Below, piece after piece: positions 7,306 through 13,068 of a stretch of 13,068 nt of DNA (the stretch's first letter is position 1; each line of letters begins with the position of its first letter). The DNA is from Tritrichomonas foetus (lineage: Eukaryota > Parabasalia > Tritrichomonadida > Tritrichomonadidae). The stretch covers positions 17,731 through 30,798 of the forward strand of contig MLAK01000767.1 of assembly GCA_001839685.1 (NCBI GenBank), written 5' to 3'. The notes below the pieces were generated by a model, which saw only the letters and a program-made list of their open reading frames with translations, did not search any database and was not told the origin of the DNA. Both the position numbers and the translations under genes were made by a program.

Positions 7306-7671
7306 TTTCTAATATATCGTAATTACTTTAATACTGACAATTTTCATGAACAGTCATCAGCGCTTTTCTTTAACGAAAATTGGTTGAATGACACCTTACA
7401 TTTCTTTAAAAAATCCGAGTTTTTTCTACAAGATGACAGTTATTAAGATTACTCTGCACCTTAACTCCTATAATTCTATTCAATTCTCTGGAAATATACA
7501 TTTGCTGTTGTTGTTTATTTCATTTTGATAGGAAAACATCCTAAAAAACAGTTGCATTTTCTAATTTCTCAATGTTCTGCAGATCTGCTTGCTTCCATAT
7601 ATGAAAGAATCAATATTTTAACATTCACATTCTTTAAGACTTTAATGTTTATTGTTAAAGAATTTAATTGA
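7306..7671 (+). pseudogene. Possible decayed reading frame of unknown family
   Basis: One plus-strand frame runs from 7306 to TGA 7669-7671 broken by only three stops (TAA 7444, 7462, 7471). Its last 65 codons (7474-7668) are open without a suitable start. The translation is protein-like, e.g. NENWLNDTLHFFKK, YTFAVVVYFILIGKHP and CSADLLASIYERI. The segment around DYSAP...TFAVVVYFILIGKHP has a faint look of the region after a kinase activation loop (Y-APE...D-YSF---LY-ILTG--P), but HRD and DFG motifs are not found upstream. It is therefore left as an unidentified remnant. Low stop density in such AT-rich DNA is the main evidence. Confidence 0.35.
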
Positions 7672-8673
7672 AGGTAAAATTCATATTTTTACAGTATTTT
7701 TTTTTTCTTCAATAGACACTCTATAACTAATGGTTGTATCATATTTGTTAAAATACCAATTATCATATCCAAAAATTTGAACCAATATGACTTTCTTTGA
7801 TATCAATACACAAATATACATTGTAAAATAAAGAATTCTTACAAAAATTGTGAATTCATACAACAGGATATGAAGAACCTTGTGAATGAATATTACATCA
7901 CAATATGATATAGAATATGAAATACAAGTAAAGATTCTGAGAAATCATAATAGCAATTCGAAAAATGGGAAAAAAAAATCGACTTATGAAAAAAAGCAGT
8001 TTTTGAAAGGTGAAAAAAATGTTATAACTCTATATTACAACCAGATTTGGAAAAGCTTATGACTAAGCTTTGAGTTTCAAATCAAATTAAATTCGGATTT
8101 ATTTTGGGTATTGAAAGTGAAAAATGTAATAATTCATTTGAATTCATTTTTCTCATGCTGAATCTGACGATTTGTATTGTTGGTCTGTATTCTAACCATA
8201 TTGGAAATCTCAAATTTCAAACTACATGAATGATCTCAACATAATTGTGTGTAATCTTTTTACATTTGATGAATGAGAATGATTTCTTTATAAATGTTGA
8301 AATTAACTTGTAAATTAAAGACATCAGGAATTAGCCTAGTTTATTTGGAGAAACAATCTTTGCAGACAACAACTTATTAGTTTCGCTGCCATGGAACTCC
8401 TTTATTTAAATACTGTTTTTCTCGGAACTCTTACAATTTTCATAATTTTATTATTGGCTTAACTAAAATGTACTTTATTGTCAGTGAATATTGAGAAAAA
8501 CTAAAAACATTTTCTACTCGTATATGTCCGATGAATAATGTGTTTATTGGATTGGTTGTTATTAAAAACACATCAGTGACTGCTATTCATTTATTTATTT
8601 TTCTTTTTTACATCATGTTCTAATGAAAACCACAAAACATAAATCTAATTAATTTAAACAATTATGTAAATGA
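7672..8673. other. Gene-free AT-rich stretch
   Basis: About 1 kb with no supported gene. It holds a 58-codon ATG frame at 7886-8062 (+) and an open stretch at ~8074-8229 (+), both without recognisable motifs; they may be remnants or chance. No tRNA, repeat array or structured RNA was noticed. Confidence 0.5.
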
Positions 8674-9853
8674 CTTTTCATTAATAAATACATAATTCAA
8701 ACACCAAGAATCGTTGTAGACTTGTTTTCGGAAAAAAAAATCGAATATTTTCATTATCTTGATTCATCAATCGAATCATATAAAATTCGAACAGATTTGC
8801 CATATAGTCTAGAAGTTTGAAAATTTATCGAATCATATCTTACCTTCATAGTCTATAATATACAAAAGTTGAAATCAAGTGATTTAAAAATTTCTCTAAA
8901 AGTAATTGATGATCTTCAATGCTTGAGTGAGACTTTGGACGTGGTTTATTCAATTCATTAAATGTTTAGTAAATACAACATCAATATAAATAATGTGATC
9001 GATAGGATTATTTTTAAACAATCTTTTTCAAAAGAAATGAAGTTTATTGAAGAAGAAATTCCTTTTCTTGCTTCTCATTTTTACAAAATTGATGAAAAGA
9101 TTTTATTGAATAGCAATTGTGATGAATATCACTGCATAGTTACTCATGAAGATTAAAGATGTTTACTCCATTATATCATATAATATACAAATATTAATCC
9201 AAAATTCAATTATTTATGTGGTTATGTTAATTTTTCTGCTTTAAAAGAGAATGAAATTGCCGAATTTCTAATCAATTTTGATTATACTCAAAAATAAACT
9301 CATGAAATTCGGTCTTCCATATGTAGGAAATTATTACCCAATCACAAGTCTATGACCAACAAAATTTCTTTTCCTCTGTCCGAATCAATTTCAAATGGTT
9401 TTATTCTAAAGTATTTATCAGTAAATAAAAAACCACCTCGAAATTCTGCAAATTTATTTCATTTAAGTCTTTTTACTGGCAATTTATATAGTTTGTTTGA
9501 TGATTCTAAGGATTCTATTTTTGGTATTGGAAATATAGAGAATTCCTCTATTAAAATAGTATTTAAAAATTTGAATATAATAATAACCTATTAGTTCATT
9601 ACATCTTTTCATAATAACTTTTTTGCGAAATTGTATTTTGGAATATTCACTAGACAAAATAAATTGGATTGAACTAGACAAACATGAAAATGACAGTTTC
9701 CTTTGTCATCGGCACATTTATCAAAGTGTTGACATCTCATAACCAGTTCAGGCCCAAATATTTAGACTTCGACAAACTGGGACAAATAATAATTTGGATA
9801 GTGTTCTCTGTTTAATCTAATTCGAACTCTATAGCAGTATTTTAGAAGAATAA
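8674..9853 (+). pseudogene. Decayed member of a trichomonad BTB/BACK-like + discoidin (F5/8 type C) family
   Basis: A nearly full-length coding sequence of ~390 codons, broken by stops and one frame change. Frame 8674-9590 has stops at 8818, 8959, 9154, 9181 and 9295; it shifts by one frame between ~9587 and 9629 and continues with stops at 9740 and 9818 to TAA 9851-9853. Segments in order: a BTB-like start (QTPRIVVDLFS), a helical middle (VIDDLQCLSETLDV), a BACK-like part (FIEEEIPFLASHFYKID), the stretch YVNFSALKENEIAEFL ... IRSSICRKLL, then a discoidin-like domain (GNIENSSIKIVFKNL, ILEYSLDKINWIELD, FRLRQTG, FELYSSILEE). The RLRQTG strand and the IEFFG-like end are typical of F5/8 C domains. 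The order resembles a large trichomonad family; naming it rests on recall of the pattern. The segments at 8962-9156 and 9352-9594 are pieces of this one gene. Confidence 0.68.
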
Positions 9854-10219
9854 AATTTCAGAAATTAAAAATAATCCCAAATGCAGAAAGAAAGTTAAAT
9901 CATTTTTAATCAAATCCAATAATTATAAAAAAAAAATCCAATAAATATAAAATAATTCCAATAATTATAAAACATTTTCAATAAATATAAAATAATTCCA
10001 ATAATTATAAAACATTTTCAATAAATATAAAATAATTCCAATAATTATAAAACAAGGGGAGTCAAAGGCCTTTCATTAGTGAATTTTTCTCCAACTCAAA
10101 TTATGGTAATGGAAAAACCTAAATAGTTGAATAGATGCCGATCTTCTTCACTGAATAATAGGTGGTTAATGTTCTACGAGTTGAACCTCTTGATCTTGAT
10201 TTCAATTTTGATCTTCTAT
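9854..10219. other. Spacer with tandem repeat, no gene
   Basis: Between the decayed gene and the stop codon of the 642-residue gene lies AT-rich DNA containing the 40-bp tandem repeat (9915-10054). No reading frame or RNA gene was seen in the remaining ~165 bp before 10219. Confidence 0.6.
9915..10054. repeat. 40-bp tandem repeat, about 3.4 copies, AT-rich
   Basis: Units begin with TCCAATAATTATAAAA at 9915, 9957, 9997 and 10037. The first unit is 42 bp and slightly divergent (an A-run replaces ACATTTT); the second and third are 40 bp and identical; the fourth stops after ~18 bp. Each unit consists of two related halves, CCAATAATTATAAAA and CAATAAATATAAAATAAT, so the array grew from a ~20-bp ancestor. 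It is a minisatellite. The identical middle copies suggest recent expansion. Confidence 0.9.
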
Positions 10220-12148
10220 TTAAATTCCATTCTTTTCTTGTTCGAGCTCAAATTCGCGCTCCATGAATTGTTGTGATAAAATTCTAGGATCAATATCAAA
10301 GTCAATGTTTGAGCATTCTTCATCATCTGAAAAAATCAAATATTTTTGATGATTGTCTAATGGTTCAGGAGCGCATCTCTCAGAACAACGTGGTCTTGGT
10401 GACCAATAAGGAGCATCATCGCCAGGTTTCAATGTGGTCTTATGATGCCATATGAGGACTCTATGGTCGGTACATGGTGGTTTATCAAATTCTCGATCTT
10501 CCGTCTTGTGACGATTATCGACATCTTCCATGACTTGGAATTCAGGTATAATTGGCGAACAGACACTTGGATGTTTTATAATCCTCATTCCATAAGCTGT
10601 CGGGTAAACCCCTTTTTCTAAATCATCTGGAATTTGGACATTGTAATTGAACTCAAGTTTAATTGGTTTAAGTCCGTTCTCTTTTTCAAAATTAGATATG
10701 ATTCGTTGCCACCTCCTAAATAATACAAATGTTTGATAATATCGGATATAACAAAACTGTCTCACTTGATAATCGGTGAATCCGATAGTTCGCCTTCTTT
10801 CTTCATGGAAATCGAAGTATTGATCATCAAGTCTATTCCTCATTTTCTTATCGAGATAACGGGGAATGTTTCTTGACGTGGTTGGGAATGGAGTCCCAAG
10901 CAATGCATTGAACAGCATCTCATCAAGAGCAGATGTATCACCTAATCGAAGTAAAGGATCGTTTGCATCAGCATTATGAAGGAGAAACCCTCGATGGATA
11001 TACAAGTGTCTAATATTATTGAGATTCGAATCTCGCTTCTGATATATGATCTGGCGGAAGATTTCAGTGTTTCTAATGTATTCTTTAATAAAATATTCCA
11101 TGTATTCAATAAGGAAACATCTATTTTCTTCAGGAGAACAATGTGGATCGAGTCTTTTGACTAGTTCCTCTCCATTGAAGAGGAATTTCTCTAGTATTTC
11201 TTCTTCTGAATCAAAGCTAGATGGAAGTCCTTTGAGTGGCGGAACAGTGGTTTCTTTTATAGAGTTATCTGATGGATTTTTTCGTTCTCTTTCTTTTTGT
11301 TTTTGTAAATGTTGTCCTCTCATGGTTTGATCGAGGATCTGTTGTATTTTAAGTGAGAGTTTCTTGAACTTGACTGCAGAATCAGTGTCATTTCTGTAAA
11401 TTGCCATTTTCAGATGTTCTCGGAGATATAACAAGAATTTCGTTATGATACTGACAGGCAAAAGTCGGATGTTCTTTTTATACTCCTCCAACATCCTATT
11501 ATTTAAGAGGAATTCTCCCATTTCAATTGAATGCGGATCTTTTCTGTAATAATTTACAAGCGTTGGACAAGACTTTACTCGTTTTAATAGCTTCACGCTG
11601 TTCCTTACTCTCATTTGTTGTTGATTCACCGGCTGTTGATTCACTGGTTGTTGTTGTTGATCATTCATCTGTTGTTGTTGTTGATCATTCATCTGTTGTT
11701 GTTGTTGTTGTTGTTGTTGTTGATCATTCATTTGTTGCAGCTGATCATGCTCTTTTTGTTGTTGATAATTCATTCGTTCTTGTCGTTTATTCATTTGGTG
11801 TAAGCTTACTATTGGCACATCTTTTGTTATTTGTAAGCTTTTTGATATAGAAGTTGGTGTTAGTGTTGTTGGTGTTGGTGTTGGTGGTGTTGGTGGTGTT
11901 GGTTCCATGTCACCCGGTTCCATTAATTCCAGTAAGTTGAGCGCATTTTGACCTGGTGCGAGAGAAAATTTCGCACAGTTGTAATCATCTGAATGTGAAT
12001 TACTGAGTGGTGGCATTGGTTGTAAGAGAGTGGCTTGTTTGACGTGAGGCCTATGAACTGTTGCCGGGGCGGGTTCAGAGGTAAATATGACTTTTCCTTT
12101 CTTGATATTGGGCTTGACAATGTGGACAGATGGTATAGTTCCTTTCAT
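10220..12148 (-). CDS. 642-residue polyQ-containing protein of unknown family
   Basis: A single long frame, not matched to any family I recognise. Residues 1-180 look disordered: basic N-terminus (VKPNIKKGK), a Thr/Pro run at 82-99 (TPPTPPTPTPTT), and a polyQ region at 128-178 built on MND-QQQQ and PVN-QQ units. Residues ~181-290 are basic and helical (LKRVKSCPTLVNYYRKD, ITKFLLYLREHLKM). Residues ~310-500 are mixed and well-structured in appearance, with WQRI at 480 and FCYIRYYQTFVLFRRW at 465-480. Residues ~500-642 include a Cys/His-containing stretch (C530, C559, H562, H568-H569, C588, C592) and an acidic end (FSDDEECSNIDFDID). The cysteines are not spaced as a classic zinc finger. There is no signal peptide or membrane segment, so it is probably nuclear or cytosolic. 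The stop reads TAAAT, compatible with the trichomonad UAAA polyadenylation signal overlapping the stop. Function unknown. Confidence 0.8.
   Translation of the reverse strand: MKGTIPSVHIVKPNIKKGKVIFTSEPAPATVHRPHVKQATLLQPMPPLSNSHSDDYNCAKFSLAPGQNALNLLELMEPGDMEPTPPTPPTPTPTTLTPTSISKSLQITKDVPIVSLHQMNKRQERMNYQQQKEHDQLQQMNDQQQQQQQQQQMNDQQQQQMNDQQQQPVNQQPVNQQQMRVRNSVKLLKRVKSCPTLVNYYRKDPHSIEMGEFLLNNRMLEEYKKNIRLLPVSIITKFLLYLREHLKMAIYRNDTDSAVKFKKLSLKIQQILDQTMRGQHLQKQKERERKNPSDNSIKETTVPPLKGLPSSFDSEEEILEKFLFNGEELVKRLDPHCSPEENRCFLIEYMEYFIKEYIRNTEIFRQIIYQKRDSNLNNIRHLYIHRGFLLHNADANDPLLRLGDTSALDEMLFNALLGTPFPTTSRNIPRYLDKKMRNRLDDQYFDFHEERRRTIGFTDYQVRQFCYIRYYQTFVLFRRWQRIISNFEKENGLKPIKLEFNYNVQIPDDLEKGVYPTAYGMRIIKHPSVCSPIIPEFQVMEDVDNRHKTEDREFDKPPCTDHRVLIWHHKTTLKPGDDAPYWSPRPRCSERCAPEPLDNHQKYLIFSDDEECSNIDFDIDPRILSQQFMEREFELEQEKNGI
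11618..11768 (-). repeat. CAA-rich trinucleotide repeat encoding polyQ with MND/PVN spacers
   Basis: Inside the 642-residue gene, near-pure CAA codons form a run of about ten Gln flanked by repeated ATGAATGAT (MND) and CCAGTGAAT/CCGGTGAAT (PVN) interruptions. Almost all Gln codons are CAA, so the DNA is itself a low-complexity repeat prone to slippage. Length variation between strains is likely. Confidence 0.85.
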
Positions 12149-12174
12149 TGGTGATGGATGCAGGCAAGTTAAAA

Positions 12175-12179
12175 AATGA
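12175..12179 (-). promoter_or_regulatory. Possible initiator (Inr) of the 642-residue gene
   Basis: On the minus strand this is TCATT followed by a T-run, matching TCA(+1)-Y-W. The +1 A at 12177 gives a 29-base 5' UTR to ATG 12148. This is slightly long for a trichomonad; no closer match was seen. Confidence 0.35.
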
Positions 12180-12311
12180 TATCGTTTTTGTGTAATGACA
12201 ATGAAAGTTCAAAAATTGAAAAAATAATCTAATTGAAAAAGTGGATCATGTAAACAATTTGATTAGAATTTTAATTTAAAATTATAAATAAGACTTTATG
12301 ATTAATTGAGC

Positions 12312-13068
12312 TTAGCAATTGATACAATAGCTATTGATAAGAAATAATCAAAAATTCAGGAAAAAAATTTGAGTACCATGATAACCTTCTCAGAAAACCC
12401 ATATATTCAATAAGTTATCTGTGTTTTCATGGTACTTTCAAATAAATGAAATAATTTATTTCAAATAACCTAATTTTCTGATAAAAGAATATTTGTAATG
12501 TGACTTTTATGTGAAATGATCATATCAAAAATACAAAGCCTTTTGAATCTATTTTTTCTTGTAATTCTGATAAATGTTGTAATGTTATTACAGTAAAAAT
12601 AATAAAACTGCTCGATTACCCATTCATATTACCTGTCAAATTGAGTCGTAAATGAATTTGTATTAGATTTTCAGAAAACACGTGATATTAAATAAATTTT
12701 ATTTGTTACCGTAAAGACATTACAACATAATTCATGTTCTTCATTATATCTTCATCTTTATTTTCCAAATCTTTGATGAAAATTATCAGACACATATCTT
12801 CAAGAAAACAGAACGAATAAAAAGAAAAAAAAGTAACGAAATCATGAATTTCAAAATTTTCACATATCATATAAGATATATAGTTTTAAGCGCACATTCT
12901 AATGATATATATATATATATTCATGATAGTATTAATACTACACCAACTTATGAAAACACAGATAACTTATTGAATATATGGGTTTTCTGAGAAGGTTATC
13001 ATGGTACTCAAATTTTTTTCCTGAATTTTTGATTATTTCTTATCAATAGCTATTGTATCAATTGCTAA
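12312..13068. mobile_element. Perfect 119-bp inverted repeat around 519 bp: candidate non-autonomous DNA element
   Basis: The left arm 12312-12430 is the exact reverse complement of the right arm 12950-13068, with no mismatch found on reading. The spacer (12431-12949) is AT-rich and has no coding frame. The right arm ends at the window edge, so the true arms and any target duplication cannot be seen, and the element may be longer. The arms contain a 12-bp palindrome CAATAGCTATTG (12325-12336, mirrored at 13044-13055) and a GATAAC...GTTATC pair. Long terminal repeats with a gene-free interior fit a non-autonomous Mutator-like or other DNA transposon, or a decayed Maverick/Polinton fragment. 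A foldback element is also possible. It lies 164 bp upstream of the start of the 642-residue gene. Confidence 0.6.
12905..12924. repeat. Short TA dinucleotide run
   Basis: An alternating TA tract of about 16 bases sits between ATGA and TTCAT, making a nearly perfect palindrome (ATGATATATA ... TATATTCAT) in the spacer of the inverted repeat, shortly before the right arm. It could form a cruciform or be a simple microsatellite. Confidence 0.6.

Noticed and set aside
7681..7863. 60-codon minus-strand frame
   Set aside because: Hydrophobic translation of AT-rich DNA without domain or promoter-like motif; the opposite strand is also non-coding.
7886..8062. 58-codon plus-strand frame with an ATG
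   Set aside because: No initiator close upstream, Lys/Asn-rich composition expected of AT-rich DNA, and no motif. Kept only as a possible remnant.
8962..9594. Two short plus-strand frames (8962-9156 and 9352-9594) as separate genes
   Set aside because: They are in the same frame and are consecutive pieces of one decayed coding sequence that continues on both sides.
9915..10054. Regular repeats considered as a CRISPR array
   Set aside because: The units are contiguous with no unique spacers, and the context is eukaryotic.
11021..11034. GAGATTCGAATCTC palindrome resembling a tRNA B box
   Set aside because: It lies inside the 642-residue coding region, has no matching A box or cloverleaf, and is a simple 14-bp palindrome.
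11527..11850. Val/Leu-rich plus-strand frames opposite the polyQ region
   Set aside because: These are the antisense reading of CAA repeats in the 642-residue gene.

Overview
The window looks like nuclear DNA of a trichomonad (parabasalid) protist, possibly a Tritrichomonas-type species. It is AT-rich. The intact genes are single uninterrupted reading frames with no convincing intron, and all three standard stop codons are used. Spacers beside starts are short. Several starts have a TCA-Y-W motif like the trichomonad initiator 10-40 bases upstream. A decayed gene at 8674-9853 resembles a lineage-expanded trichomonad family ending in an F5/8 type C (discoidin)-like domain. The organism call is inference from these features; no rRNA or other marker is present.

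Layout. 1-395 (-): 5' part of a Q/N/M-rich protein running off the left edge. It is divergent from 548-1048 (+), a small HP1-like protein with a chromodomain and a chromoshadow-like domain. 1682-2200 (-): a probable EMC7-like subunit of the ER membrane protein complex, divergent from 2403-3887 (+), a fidgetin-like 1 (FIGNL1) AAA ATPase that carries an FxxA motif where human FIGNL1 binds RAD51. 3990-4140: a GC-rich, strongly self-complementary island between converging genes. 4391-4954 (-): a disordered protein rich in SP/TP sites, with an unresolved 5' end. 5247-6626 (-): a protein with two cyclic-nucleotide-binding-like domains. 6627-10219: about 3.6 kb without an intact gene, holding decayed coding sequence (clearest at 8674-9853) and a 40-bp tandem repeat. 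10220-12148 (-): a 642-residue protein of unknown family with a polyQ/MND repeat. 12312-13068: a perfect 119-bp inverted repeat around a 519-bp non-coding spacer, probably a non-autonomous transposable element or part of one.

The intact genes do not form a pathway. They are separate eukaryotic housekeeping or regulatory genes: chromatin, ER membrane insertion, recombination control and cyclic-nucleotide or related signalling. The parts least explained by known genes are the structured GC island, the long inverted repeat and the decayed region.
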